This document shows, piece by piece, positions 25,031 to 33,796 of a DNA stretch of 64,000 nt. A program made the position numbers and the translations under genes. How positions within the stretch are numbered: position 1 is the first letter of the stretch; each line of letters opens with the position of its first letter. The notes beneath the pieces were generated by a model. It searched no databases and had not been told where the DNA came from. It was given only the letters and a program-made list of their open reading frames with translations. Source of the DNA: Clostridiales bacterium UBA1774 (GTDB taxonomy: Bacteria; Bacillota; Clostridia; Oscillospirales; Oscillospiraceae); NCBI GenBank assembly GCA_002314635.1, contig DCGQ01000004.1, positions 45,094 through 109,093 of the forward strand, in the 5' to 3' direction.

Positions 25031-25876
25031 ATGAAATCTTCCGGATTATTCTACAGTCGGAAAATCGTCAACCTGCCGGTTGGTTCTATCCGTCCCAATC
25101 CCAATCAACCACGGCAGCAATTCACCGAGGACTCTCTTACGGAGCTGCGGGACAGCATTCGTCAGTATGGGATCCTGCAGCCGCTCAGCGTCCGCAAGCT
25201 TCCCGGCGGTTTCGAACTGATTGCCGGGGAACGGCGGCTGCGGGCCGCGATGCTGGCCGGTCTGGACACCGTGCCCTGCATTCTGCTGACGGTGGACGAC
25301 CGGGATTCCGGTCTGCTGGCTCTGGTGGAAAACCTGCAGCGAAAGGATCTGGACTTTGTGGAGGAGGCCGAAGGTCTGCGGAACCTGATCCGTACCTACG
25401 GACTGACGCAGGAGGAAGCCGCCCGATACATCGGCAAAAGCCAGTCCGCCATTGCCAACAAGCTGCGGATCCTGCGTCTGCCGCCGGAAACGCTGCGGGC
25501 CATCCGGGATGCGGGACTCAGCGAGCGTCATGCCCGGGCGCTGCTGCGGCTGGAAAGCATGGAGCTGGTGGAACAGGCACTGGCGCTGATGCTGCGGGAT
25601 CGTCTCACCGTGGCAGAAACGGAAGGCTGCGTGGATGCGCTGCTGGCTCCGTCTCCCGCAAAACCGGAAAAGAGCAAACGAAAACCTCCGGTCATCATAT
25701 TGAAGGATGTTCGGATTTTCCTCAATACACTGACCCGAGGTCTGGATATGATGAAGCGCAGCGGTGTAAATGCCATGCTGGATCGCCAGGAAACAGGCGA
25801 AGACCTGCTGCTGACCATCCGCATTCCCAAAGCGGTAAAGTCCGGGCCGCTTACGCTTCCTCCCGCAGCCTTGTAA
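25031..25876 (+). CDS. ParB/Spo0J/Noc family DNA-binding protein
   Basis: A 281-residue protein with the N-terminal ParB CTPase domain (IRPNPNQPRQQF near 18-29; LIAGERRLRAAMLAG near 64-78), a central helix-turn-helix (LTQEEAARYIGKSQSAIANK), then a linker and a C-terminal dimerisation helix. The family loads on a palindromic parS-like site and spreads, organising or protecting the nucleoid. No parA partner is adjacent, which favours a Noc-like or orphan role over a partition pair. The ATG at 25031 is chosen for AAAGGAG 9 bases upstream. Its 3' end overlaps the convergent rluD gene by 26 bp. ParB versus Noc cannot be decided here. Confidence 0.85.
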   Translation: MKSSGLFYSRKIVNLPVGSIRPNPNQPRQQFTEDSLTELRDSIRQYGILQPLSVRKLPGGFELIAGERRLRAAMLAGLDTVPCILLTVDDRDSGLLALVENLQRKDLDFVEEAEGLRNLIRTYGLTQEEAARYIGKSQSAIANKLRILRLPPETLRAIRDAGLSERHARALLRLESMELVEQALALMLRDRLTVAETEGCVDALLAPSPAKPEKSKRKPPVIILKDVRIFLNTLTRGLDMMKRSGVNAMLDRQETGEDLLLTIRIPKAVKSGPLTLPPAAL

Positions 25877-26765
25877 GTGCCTGCTGAAATTCTGCAGGCA
25901 GTATGCTTTCAAAGGTCATGGCCTGTCCGGTAGTGGGATGAATAAACGAAATCTGCCGCGCGTGGAGGCACTGGCTGCTGAGGCCCAGCACCTCTCCGCC
26001 GCCGTAAACCCGGTCTCCTGCCACGGGATGTCCCAAATAGGCCATATGCACACGAATCTGATGGGTGCGCCCGGTCATCAGCTTGCAGCGTACATAGCTG
26101 TAACCCGGGAAGCTTTCCAGCACCCGGTAATGGGTCACGGCAGGGCGGGAATGCTCCCGGATGACAGCCATCCGTTTCCGGTCGGTGGGATGACGGCCGA
26201 TGGGTGCATCCACCGTCCCGCTCTGCTCCTTCGGCGTTCCCCGCAGGATTGCCTCGTATTCCCGGCTCAGGCTCCGGTCGCTGAGCTGGTCGGAAAGCAG
26301 CCGATGCGCCCGATCATTCTTGGCGCAAAGCATCAGGCCGGAGGTATCCATATCCAGCCGATGCACGATCCCCGGACGGCTGACGCCGCCGATCCCGCTG
26401 AGCGTGTCCCCGCAGTGGTACAGCAAGGCATTCACCAGCGTTCCGCTTTCGTGACCCGGCGCAGGATGCACCACCAGACCCTTGGGTTTGTTCAGCACGA
26501 TCAGGTCCCCGTCCTCATACACAATGTCCAGCGGGATGTTCTCCGGCTCCGGTTCGGCCCGGCGCAGCTCCGGCACCTCCACGGCGAATAGGTCGCCTGC
26601 GCCCACCCGATAGTTTTTCTTCAGCGCTTTGCCGTCCAGCGTAACGCAGCCTTCCCCGATGAGCTGCTGGATGCGGCTGCGGCTCAGCTCCTGCAGGTTG
26701 GCGGCAAGGAACGCATCCAGCCGGGTATCCTCATCCGGAATATCCGCCAGCAGCTCAGTTCTCAT
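25851..26765 (-). CDS. rluD: RluD-family ribosomal large-subunit pseudouridine synthase
   Basis: A 304-residue protein: N-terminal S4 RNA-binding domain (about 13-60, with SRSRIQQLIGEGCVTLDG), then the RluA-type catalytic domain with GIVHRLDMDTSG holding the catalytic Asp138 and LMTGRTHQIRVHMAYLGHP. It converts uridines in 23S rRNA to pseudouridine. It is the distal gene of ileS-lspA-rluD, the same order as ileS-lspA-ylyB in Bacillus, and its start overlaps lspA's stop by 11 bp. The exact target sites are inferred from family. Confidence 0.92.
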   Translation of the reverse strand: MRTELLADIPDEDTRLDAFLAANLQELSRSRIQQLIGEGCVTLDGKALKKNYRVGAGDLFAVEVPELRRAEPEPENIPLDIVYEDGDLIVLNKPKGLVVHPAPGHESGTLVNALLYHCGDTLSGIGGVSRPGIVHRLDMDTSGLMLCAKNDRAHRLLSDQLSDRSLSREYEAILRGTPKEQSGTVDAPIGRHPTDRKRMAVIREHSRPAVTHYRVLESFPGYSYVRCKLMTGRTHQIRVHMAYLGHPVAGDRVYGGGEVLGLSSQCLHARQISFIHPTTGQAMTFESILPAEFQQALTRLREEA

Positions 26766-27252
26766 GCTTCTGCTCCCCTTCGTTCCCGTTCTGCTTCGCT
26801 TTCCGTTCCCGCACCTCGTCCAGAATCACCCACAGGATCATCAGACCTGCACCGATGCAGATAAAGCAGTCGGCAATGTTAAAGATGGGAAATTCCACAA
26901 ACAGCGTCTCGAACATATCCACCACATAGCCCTGCAGCAGCCGGTCAATGGCATTGCCCACCGCGCCGCCCAGCACAAAGGCAAGGCTGAGTCTCCCCAG
27001 CCGCGCGGCCGGTTTTTTCATGATCAGCGCGGCGATCAGACCGATGCACACGATCAGGGTGACGATCAGCAGGAAATCCGTTTTTCCGCTGAGAATGCCC
27101 CAGCTTGCGCCCGGATTATGCACCAGCGTCAACCCAAACACGCCGGGAATCAGCGTGAGCTGACCGCTGCCTGCGGCAAAATACCCCACGATCCAGCTTT
27201 TGAACCACTGATCCAGCGCTACAATGATCGCACTGAGCAGAAGATACAGCAA
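26755..27252 (-). CDS. lspA: Lipoprotein signal peptidase (signal peptidase II)
   Basis: A 165-residue four-helix membrane aspartyl protease. The diagnostic motifs VHNPGASWG, GGAVGNAIDRLLQGYVVD and FNIADC are present, the last two carrying the catalytic aspartates. It removes signal peptides from diacylglyceryl-modified prolipoproteins. The start is TTG at 27252 with GGAAGGAG 11 bases upstream; no ATG is available in frame near it. The lysine/glutamate-rich C-terminal tail is cytoplasmic. It sits between ileS and rluD. Confidence 0.95.
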   Translation of the reverse strand: MLYLLLSAIIVALDQWFKSWIVGYFAAGSGQLTLIPGVFGLTLVHNPGASWGILSGKTDFLLIVTLIVCIGLIAALIMKKPAARLGRLSLAFVLGGAVGNAIDRLLQGYVVDMFETLFVEFPIFNIADCFICIGAGLMILWVILDEVRERKAKQNGNEGEQKHEN

Positions 27253-27274
27253 GTGAAATCCACTCCTTCCGAAA

Positions 27275-27334
27275 ACAGGAGTCAGAAGGTCAGAAGCTTG
27301 GATGCGCTCCTTGCTCCCGACTTCTGACTCCTGT
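27275..27334 (-). repeat. 14 bp inverted repeat between ileS and lspA
   Basis: Perfect arms ACAGGAGTCAGAAG (27275-27288) and CTTCTGACTCCTGT (27321-27334) flank a 32-base loop that itself contains another CAGAAGCTT, allowing alternative pairing. TTTTCGG follows on the minus strand, so it could act as a leaky terminator between ileS and lspA. The alternating CAGAAGT/CAGGAGT composition also resembles dispersed intergenic repeats. Confidence 0.6.
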
Positions 27335-27351
27335 GATTCTGTATTCGAACC

Positions 27352-30150
27352 TTACGCCTTCAGAACGGCGGCGCAGCGGGGGCACAGCTCAGGATGTTCA
27401 CTGTCCTCGCCTACGTGCTCGTCATGATTCCAGCAGCGGATGCACTTGGGTGCCTGAGAGGGCGTGACCGTCACCTGAACGCCGCTGTTCACACCGGCCT
27501 CCACGCCTTCCGCACCGTCCTCCGTCACAGTGACCTTGGACACGATGCAGATGGTTTTCAGGTCGAAGCCTTCCAGTGCTTCCTTCTTCACCGCACCGGC
27601 CAGATGGATCACCACTTCCGCATCCAGCGGCTTGCCGATCACCTTTTCGCTGCGGGCCAGCTCCAGTGCCTTCAGCACATCGGCGCGGATCTTCATGATC
27701 AGATCCCAGCCTGCGTTGTCCGCTTCGCTCAGGTTCCAGTCCTCCCGGGCGGCAGGCATATCGTTGTACATCACGCTTTCCGGATCATCCTTGCTCTGAT
27801 GAGGCAGTACCTCCCAGATTTCCTCCGCGGTGAAGGAGAGGACAGGCGCCAGCAGCCGGGTCATGGCATCCAGAATGTACCAGATGGCACTCTGGGCGCT
27901 GCGGCGTAGCTGCCCGTCCCGCTTCTCGCAGTACAGACGATCCTTGATGATATCCAGATAGAAGCTGCTCATATCCGTGACGCAGAAGGTATGGATGGCA
28001 TAGGTCACGGCATAGAATTCATAGTTGTCATAGGCTTCGCGGCAGCGGGCGATCAGGCTGTTCAGGCGGCTGACGGCCCAGCGATCCAGCGGCTCCAGCT
28101 GGCCGAAGGGCAGCACGGTGTCGGCATCGAAGCCATCCAGATTGCCCAGAATGTAGCGGGCGGTGTTGCGGATTTTCAGATACTTATCGCTGAGCTGCTT
28201 GAAGATGGGGTCGGAGCAGCGCATATCCAGCTTGTAGTCGGCGGAAGCGGCCCACAGACGCAGCAGCTCCGCGCCGTACTTGGGAACCAGCTCGTCCGGC
28301 AGGACGGAGTTGCCCAGAGACTTGTGCATGGCGCGGCCCTGCCCGTCCACCGTCCAGCCGTGGGTCAGCACGGCCTTGTAGGGTGCTGCGCCCCTGGTGG
28401 CAACGGCGGTGAGCAGACTGGACTGGAACCAGCCGCGATACTGGTCGCCGCCCTCCAGATACAGGTCGGCAGGCCACACGCCGGGGCTGTCCAGCGCCAT
28501 GGACGCCACATGGGTGGAACCGGAGTCAAACCAGCCGTCCAACGTATCGGTTTCCTTGCTGAATTCTTTTCCTCCACAGAAGGGGCAGGCAAAGTCAGCA
28601 GGCAGCAGGGCGGCAGCATCCTTCAGGAACCATGCGTTGGAGCCTTCGGCACGGAAGGTATCGGAAATCTTTGCGATGGTATCGCCGGTGCAGACCGGCT
28701 TATGGCAGCTTTCGCAGTAGAACACCGGAATCGGCAGACCCCAGTGGCGCTGGCGGGAGATGCACCAGTCGGCCCGCTCCCGGATCATGCCTTCCATGCG
28801 GCCCTTGCCCCAGTCGGGCATCCACTTCACCTGCTGGGCAGCGGCAACGGCCTGATCCTTGAAGGCGTCCACGGAGCAGAACCACTGATCGGTGGCACGA
28901 TACAGGATGGGGTTCTTGCAGCGCCAGCAATGAGCGTACTGGTGGAGGATCTGCTTCCAGCCCAGCAGTGCGCCGATGGCCTGCAGATCGTCAAAAATGG
29001 CGGTGTTGGCTTCATCGGTGGTCAGACCCTCGTACTTGCCGGCCAGCTCGTTCATGCGGCCCCGGTCATCCACCGGTACAATAATGCCGATCTCGGTCTT
29101 TCCGGAAGCATCGTACTTCCGGCAGATCTCATAGTCATCCTGACCATGTCCGGGTGCGGTATGGACGCAGCCGGAACCGGCGTCCAGCGTAACATGGTCG
29201 CCGTTGAGGATGACGCTGGTACGGTCGTAAAGCGGATGCTTCGCGGTCATCAGCTCGAACTCAGCGCCCTTGCGGGTCTCCAGAATCTCCAGCTCGGGCA
29301 GATTGCAGGCTTCCTCGACGCTCTTTTTCAGTTCCTTCGCCAGAATATAGATCTCACCGTTCTCCGGATTCTTCGCCAGCACATAGTCCAGCTCCCCGTT
29401 CAGGCAGATGGCCAGATTGCCGGGCAGCGTCCATGTGGTGGTAGTCCAGATCACGAAGAAGATATTCTGATAATTGTCCAGCAGGCCATGGGAATCCGCC
29501 ACGGCGAACTTGACAAAGATGGATTTGCAGGGATCCTCCGCGTATTCGATCTCGGCTTCTGCCAGAGCGGTCTCATCCTTGGGGCACCAGTAAACCGGCT
29601 TCTTGCCCTTGTAGATGTAGCCCTTCTCGTACATCCGGCCGAATACCTTGACTTCCTCCGCCTCAAACTTGGGGTCCATGGTGCGGTAGGGGTGATCCCA
29701 GTCCGCCAGAACGCCCAGACGCTTGAACTGATCCATCTGGATGTCCACATAGTTCTGGGCAAACTCATGGCAGGCATCCCGGAACTCGGGAATGGACATC
29801 TGCTTGCGGTTCAGCTTCTGCTGCTTGATAATGGCGGATTCGATGGGCATACCGTGGTTGTCCCAGCCGGGGGTATAAGATACATGATAGCCGGTCATGG
29901 CTTTGTAGCGGTTAATAAAATCCTTCAGGCACTTATTCAGGGTAGTACCCATGTGAATCTTGCCATTGGAGAACGGAGGCCCGTCATGCAGAATAAAACG
30001 GGGTTTTCCCTCACCGCGCTTCTGCAGCCCGCCGTAAATATCCTTTTCTTTCCACGCAGCCAGCCAGCCGGGCTCCCGCTGGGCAAGGCCAGCCTTCATG
30101 GGGAAATCGGTCTGGGGCATATTCAGTGTGGCTTTGTAGTCCTGTGCCAT
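27352..30150 (-). CDS. ileS: Isoleucine--tRNA ligase
   Basis: A 932-residue class Ia synthetase. The HIGH motif reads HMGT (66-69) in ILHDGPPFSNGKIHMGTTLN; the editing domain and WCISRQRHWGLPIP follow. The KMSKS loop reads AMHKSLGN rather than KMSKS. The C-terminal zinc finger has CIRCW and CPRC pairs. The ATG at 30150 is preferred; an in-frame TTG at 30162 has its Shine-Dalgarno (AAAGGA) only 1 base away, whereas the ATG is 12 bases from it. It has its own promoter downstream of the divIVA terminator and no T-box leader. Confidence 0.95.
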   Translation of the reverse strand: MAQDYKATLNMPQTDFPMKAGLAQREPGWLAAWKEKDIYGGLQKRGEGKPRFILHDGPPFSNGKIHMGTTLNKCLKDFINRYKAMTGYHVSYTPGWDNHGMPIESAIIKQQKLNRKQMSIPEFRDACHEFAQNYVDIQMDQFKRLGVLADWDHPYRTMDPKFEAEEVKVFGRMYEKGYIYKGKKPVYWCPKDETALAEAEIEYAEDPCKSIFVKFAVADSHGLLDNYQNIFFVIWTTTTWTLPGNLAICLNGELDYVLAKNPENGEIYILAKELKKSVEEACNLPELEILETRKGAEFELMTAKHPLYDRTSVILNGDHVTLDAGSGCVHTAPGHGQDDYEICRKYDASGKTEIGIIVPVDDRGRMNELAGKYEGLTTDEANTAIFDDLQAIGALLGWKQILHQYAHCWRCKNPILYRATDQWFCSVDAFKDQAVAAAQQVKWMPDWGKGRMEGMIRERADWCISRQRHWGLPIPVFYCESCHKPVCTGDTIAKISDTFRAEGSNAWFLKDAAALLPADFACPFCGGKEFSKETDTLDGWFDSGSTHVASMALDSPGVWPADLYLEGGDQYRGWFQSSLLTAVATRGAAPYKAVLTHGWTVDGQGRAMHKSLGNSVLPDELVPKYGAELLRLWAASADYKLDMRCSDPIFKQLSDKYLKIRNTARYILGNLDGFDADTVLPFGQLEPLDRWAVSRLNSLIARCREAYDNYEFYAVTYAIHTFCVTDMSSFYLDIIKDRLYCEKRDGQLRRSAQSAIWYILDAMTRLLAPVLSFTAEEIWEVLPHQSKDDPESVMYNDMPAAREDWNLSEADNAGWDLIMKIRADVLKALELARSEKVIGKPLDAEVVIHLAGAVKKEALEGFDLKTICIVSKVTVTEDGAEGVEAGVNSGVQVTVTPSQAPKCIRCWNHDEHVGEDSEHPELCPRCAAVLKA

Positions 30151-30201
30151 ATCTATGCTCAATCCTTTCGATGCTGATTTCCAATGTATGTTAACCGATG
30201 T

Positions 30202-30230
30202 ATTCTACTATAAAACAAACCGCACTGCAA
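30202..30230 (-). promoter_or_regulatory. Promoter of ileS
   Basis: Minus-strand TTGCAG (30225-30230), 17 bp spacer and TAGAAT (30202-30207), between the divIVA terminator and ileS. The roughly 45-base leader is too short for a T-box. Confidence 0.7.
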
Positions 30231-30234
30231 GCAG

Positions 30235-30271
30235 AAAAAACCGCTGCACAGCATTTTTTCCTGTGCAGCGG
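30235..30271 (-). terminator. Rho-independent terminator after divIVA
   Basis: The arms CCGCTGCACAG and CTGTGCAGCGG (30241-30271) are followed on the minus strand by six T. It ends the long nat-to-divIVA operon. Confidence 0.9.
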
Positions 30272-30309
30272 ATCGATATCTCTGATCTTATCTGTATCGC
30301 AGGTACTGC

Positions 30310-31101
30310 TTATCGCTTGCTGTCGCCGGACTGCAGATTCCGGAAATCAAAGCGGGGACGCTGTTCCGGTGCAGGGGCGGGTTTCTCCGGCTCCGCAGCA
30401 GCTTCTGCCTGCCTGGGTTCTTCCGGCTGCTCAGCCGCAAAGGAACGGTTGATGATCTCGGCAATGGAATCCACCGACGCCGCAATGTTCTGGCTTTCCG
30501 TCAGTTCAAAGGAGCGGGTATCCTCCAGAGACGCATCCTTCTCCTCCGGCTGCACCGACTGCTCCGCAGCGGCTGCCGGGACCGGTACTGCAGGTGCTGC
30601 GCCGGGTTCCACATCCGGCACCAGATCATGGATGTGCCGCAGGCTTTCCACGTGAGCGGCTACCGCCGACTTGGCAGCTTCCACAAAATCCGCGGTGCTC
30701 TGCCTGGCAATGGCCAGAGCAGCTTCCTCCTGCCGGATCTGTTCCTGAAGCTGGCTCCGATATTCCTCAACCTCGGTCTCCACCTGATGCATCAGCTCGC
30801 TGCGGCGGGCCTCCGTTTCGCCGTCCACCGCTTCCCGGCGGGCTTCGGCTGCGGCGGTGATCTCCTTGGCAGTTTTTTCCGCGCTGAGCAGTGCCACTCG
30901 CATGGCGTCCTCCGAGGCACGGTATTCCTCCACCTTATCAACCAGCACCTTCAGCTTGTTTTTCAGAATGCTGTTTTCCCGGTAAAGCGTGGAATAGTCC
31001 TGAGATACCTGTTCCAGAAACTTTTCCACTGATTTGATATCGTAACCGCCGAAAACGGCTTTTTCCAGCTCTCTGTTCGCAACTTCCTGAGGTGTCAGCA
31101 A
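30310..31101 (-). CDS. divIVA: DivIVA domain-containing cell division/polarity protein
   Basis: A 263-residue coiled-coil protein beginning MLTPQEVANRELEKAVFGGY, the DivIVA lipid-binding N-terminus, followed by a long heptad-rich region (about 30-165) and a proline/alanine/glutamate-rich disordered tail. DivIVA marks negatively curved membrane at septa and poles. The start is TTG at 31101 with AAAGGA upstream. It lies next to sepF and before ileS as in other Firmicutes, but the ylmG and ylmH genes usually found between sepF and divIVA are absent. Confidence 0.9.
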   Translation of the reverse strand: MLTPQEVANRELEKAVFGGYDIKSVEKFLEQVSQDYSTLYRENSILKNKLKVLVDKVEEYRASEDAMRVALLSAEKTAKEITAAAEARREAVDGETEARRSELMHQVETEVEEYRSQLQEQIRQEEAALAIARQSTADFVEAAKSAVAAHVESLRHIHDLVPDVEPGAAPAVPVPAAAAEQSVQPEEKDASLEDTRSFELTESQNIAASVDSIAEIINRSFAAEQPEEPRQAEAAAEPEKPAPAPEQRPRFDFRNLQSGDSKR

Positions 31102-31121
31102 CTCAAGTCATCCTTTCCCGC

Positions 31122-31565
31122 TCAGAAATACAGACCATTGTTCTCCAGTTCATCCAGCAGATCGCCCAGAATATCCACATTATACGGGGTAACAATATAG
31201 GTGCTTACAGCAACCTTCTTGATCTTGCCATCCTGTGCATAGGCCACGCCGGTAATGAAGTCCAGAATCCGGCGGGAAACATTCTTGTCCGTGGATTCCA
31301 GATTGATAACCACCGTGCGCTTTTCACGGAGATGATCCGCGATTTCCCGGGCATTCTCATACTGCTCAGGCTTGACCAGCACGACCTGAAGCTGGGTGGT
31401 GGCATGAATGTTCACGACCTTGTTGCTGCGGCGTTCCGTCGCTGCAGGCTCGGTCTCGGTACCGGTCCATGCGGCAGGCTGTGCCTTGGGCTTTTCCTCA
31501 AAATCATCGTAATTATCATCCAAGGGCTGCGTGATCAGTCTTTTCAAATTATCCTTAATGCCCAT
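31122..31565 (-). CDS. sepF: Cell division protein SepF
   Basis: A 147-residue protein: an N-terminal amphipathic membrane-binding helix (MGIKDNLKRLITQP), an acidic/disordered linker, and the C-terminal SepF fold (about 65-145) with VVNIHATTQLQVVLVKPEQY and RRILDFITGVAYAQDG. SepF bundles FtsZ filaments and anchors them to the membrane. It lies between yggS and divIVA in conserved order. Confidence 0.95.
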   Translation of the reverse strand: MGIKDNLKRLITQPLDDNYDDFEEKPKAQPAAWTGTETEPAATERRSNKVVNIHATTQLQVVLVKPEQYENAREIADHLREKRTVVINLESTDKNVSRRILDFITGVAYAQDGKIKKVAVSTYIVTPYNVDILGDLLDELENNGLYF

Positions 31566-31583
31566 TGTCTATATCTCCCATCA

Positions 31584-32288
31584 TCAGAGCTTATAATTTC
31601 TTTCCCCGAAAATGGCGGTGCCCACCCGGACCATATTCGCACCGGCAGAAATCGCCTCTGCGAAATCTCCGCTCATTCCCATCGACAAACTACATATATG
31701 GTTATTATCGTATTTTTTCCCGCGCATGTCAATATATAGTCGATACATTTCATCGAAATAGGGATAATTTTTTCCGGAAAACCGTTCTCTCGCAGGCGGA
31801 ATGGCCATCAAACCCTCCAGTCGGATGTGCTTCAGCGTATCCGCCAGAGCTGCCGCTTCCTCCGCTTCCTCCGGAAAGAATCCGCTTTTGGATTCCTCCC
31901 TGCCGATATTGACCTCCAGCAGAACCGGCTGTACGATGTGCAGCGCTTCCGCCCGCCGATTTATCCGTTCCAGCAGCTCCGCTGAGCTGACGGACTGGAT
32001 CAGGTCGGCCAGTCCCACCACCTGATTGACTTTGTTATGCTGCAGATGTCCGATGAAATGGCGCGGCGCGCCGGTATAGGCGCCGGCGGCGTTCTTCTCC
32101 ACCAGCTCCTGGACCCGATTCTCCCCGCAGGCATCCACCCCGGCCCGGACTGCCTGACGCACCGCGTCGGCATCCATGGTCTTGGACGCGGCTACCAGAC
32201 AGATGTGTTCCGGCTGCGTACCGGCCTTCCGCGCCGCCTCCGCGATTTGTTCCCGAATGCGGCGTACATTTTCCTCAATGCTGTTCAT
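31584..32288 (-). CDS. yggS: YggS/PLPBP family pyridoxal-phosphate homeostasis protein
   Basis: A 234-residue alanine-racemase-fold protein with the PLP-lysine motif LVAASKTMDADAVR (Lys near residue 36), the FIGHLQHNK segment and the C-terminal SMGMSGDFAEAISAGANMVR phosphate-binding loop. It buffers and delivers PLP in the cytoplasm; no enzyme activity is known. Its start overlaps the stop of the HlyD-like gene by 4 bp. In Bacillus the orthologue ylmE also precedes sepF. Confidence 0.94.
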   Translation of the reverse strand: MNSIEENVRRIREQIAEAARKAGTQPEHICLVAASKTMDADAVRQAVRAGVDACGENRVQELVEKNAAGAYTGAPRHFIGHLQHNKVNQVVGLADLIQSVSSAELLERINRRAEALHIVQPVLLEVNIGREESKSGFFPEEAEEAAALADTLKHIRLEGLMAIPPARERFSGKNYPYFDEMYRLYIDMRGKKYDNNHICSLSMGMSGDFAEAISAGANMVRVGTAIFGERNYKL

Positions 32289-33475
32289 TCTCCGACGACC
32301 TTTCCGTCCCGCAGACCTTTGGCGCTGACGATGACTTCATCCCCGGTGCGAAGGCTGTCGCTGGATACCATGTAATAATCTCCGTAATCCCGCAGTACCG
32401 TGACCGTTTTCTTCTCTGCCCGCAGGCCGGTCTGCACATAGACACAGGCGTTTCCGTCCTCATCCACATGAAGTCCCTTTCGCGGAATCCGCAGACCTTC
32501 CTCCGCGGTCAGCACCAGCTCCGCTGTCTGCCGGCGCATGGTCAGCACATCGGTCATACACTTATCGCAGCTCAGCAGAAGCGTCTGCTGTCCGTCCTCT
32601 GCATTGCTGAGCCACTCCACATCCATGGTCAGCTCCAGTCCCATATATTGGCCGAAATACACCAGCAGGCTTTTTTTGCCGGTAATCCGGTTTCCGTCCT
32701 CCGCGGACAGCACCGCAGCATAGTACCAGCGGTTTCCGCTGACGATCTTACCGATGCTGTATACGGAGGGACTGTGGTTTTCCCGCATCAGGCTCATCAG
32801 CTCAGAGGGGCGGATATACGTCAGTTCCTCCGGCGTCAGGTACTCCCAGCCGTCCGTGCTGCTGCTGTACAGACCGGAGACCGGCGCTGTAATGCTGGCA
32901 GTACCGGCAACGCCCCGCTGCGTCAGCTCCGCGATCTCCGCCTTGCCGCTTTGGATCTCCCGCGAAATCTCAGAGACGGTGCTGGATGCGGCAAACACCC
33001 GGGACTGGATCAGCATTACCATGCTCTGTGCATCGGAAAGGCTGTCTCTCCCCGCAGCTGCACGCATCTCCCGGATATCCTCCAGAACTGCCGTGTCCGT
33101 CTGCTGGCTGCTGCGGGATTCTACGGTGGTCAGCTGGCTCTCCAGCTCCGCGACCCGATTCTCCAGCTCGCTGAGCCGCACCGCACGCAGCAGCGCGTCT
33201 CCGCTGTCATAGGCCTCCGCCACAACGCCGCCTCTGGATACCCGCCGTCCCTCCTCCAGATTCACATGAACGGAGGTATACACGCTGTCCAGCGTCTGTT
33301 CTTCTCTTGCTACAATGCCCTGAACCACGACGGTCTGCCGGTCGGTCAGTTCGGTCACCAGGACCGTGCGGTAGGGATTCGACATGGCCTGCCACGCATA
33401 TAGTCCCATCCAGACCAGCATGGCTGCCAGAATCAGATAGGTTGCCGCTTTCAGGGTCAGATTTGAGTTCTTCAT
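32285..33475 (-). CDS. HlyD-like membrane-anchored protein in the division gene cluster
   Basis: A 396-residue protein with one N-terminal membrane helix (about 8-28), a beta segment (VVVQGIVAREEQTLDSVYT), a coiled-coil hairpin (about 95-195) and a beta-rich C-terminal half, the layout of membrane-fusion (HlyD/RND adaptor) proteins. No transporter partner is nearby; instead it sits between hfq and yggS-sepF-divIVA, in the place where Bacillus has other ylm genes. A role in envelope or septum organisation is inferred from position. It overlaps yggS by 4 bp. Confidence 0.7.
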   Translation of the reverse strand: MKNSNLTLKAATYLILAAMLVWMGLYAWQAMSNPYRTVLVTELTDRQTVVVQGIVAREEQTLDSVYTSVHVNLEEGRRVSRGGVVAEAYDSGDALLRAVRLSELENRVAELESQLTTVESRSSQQTDTAVLEDIREMRAAAGRDSLSDAQSMVMLIQSRVFAASSTVSEISREIQSGKAEIAELTQRGVAGTASITAPVSGLYSSSTDGWEYLTPEELTYIRPSELMSLMRENHSPSVYSIGKIVSGNRWYYAAVLSAEDGNRITGKKSLLVYFGQYMGLELTMDVEWLSNAEDGQQTLLLSCDKCMTDVLTMRRQTAELVLTAEEGLRIPRKGLHVDEDGNACVYVQTGLRAEKKTVTVLRDYGDYYMVSSDSLRTGDEVIVSAKGLRDGKVVGE

Positions 33476-33523
33476 GGGTCAATCCCGCCTCCGTGTGCTC
33501 CGGCGGGTCTCCCCGCCGCCGGT

Positions 33524-33748
33524 TCAGCCTGCGGTCAGTGCCAGCGGCTTCGCCGGTATCATCGTGGATATGGCATGTTTGTAGACAAGCTCCTGCTTGC
33601 CCTCACAGTCCAGTACCACTGTAAAATTATCATAGCCTGTCACCAGACCACGCATCTGAAATCCATTCATCAGAAATACCGTCAGGGACATTTTCTCCCT
33701 TCTGGCAGCAGACAAAAAACTATCCTGCAAATCAACGCTCTTAACCAT
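33524..33748 (-). CDS. hfq: RNA chaperone Hfq
   Basis: A 74-residue Sm-fold protein with Sm1 ([20 protein letters not shown]) and Sm2 ([13 protein letters not shown], matching the YKHAIST consensus). It forms a hexamer that pairs small RNAs with mRNAs. It lies directly after miaA, as in many bacteria. A possible extended -10 (TGGTATACT) lies in the 48 bp miaA-hfq gap, so hfq may also be transcribed on its own. A candidate small RNA lies about 4 kb away at 37443. Confidence 0.96.
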   Translation of the reverse strand: MVKSVDLQDSFLSAARREKMSLTVFLMNGFQMRGLVTGYDNFTVVLDCEGKQELVYKHAISTMIPAKPLALTAG

Positions 33749-33796
33749 GTTTCGACACCCTTTCGTATATGTTTGATGGGCACCCTGCGGTGCTGC

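Noticed and set aside
30151..30309. T-box riboswitch before ileS
   Set aside because: Only about 45 leader bases separate the promoter from the start, and there is no T-box core; the hairpin there is the divIVA terminator.
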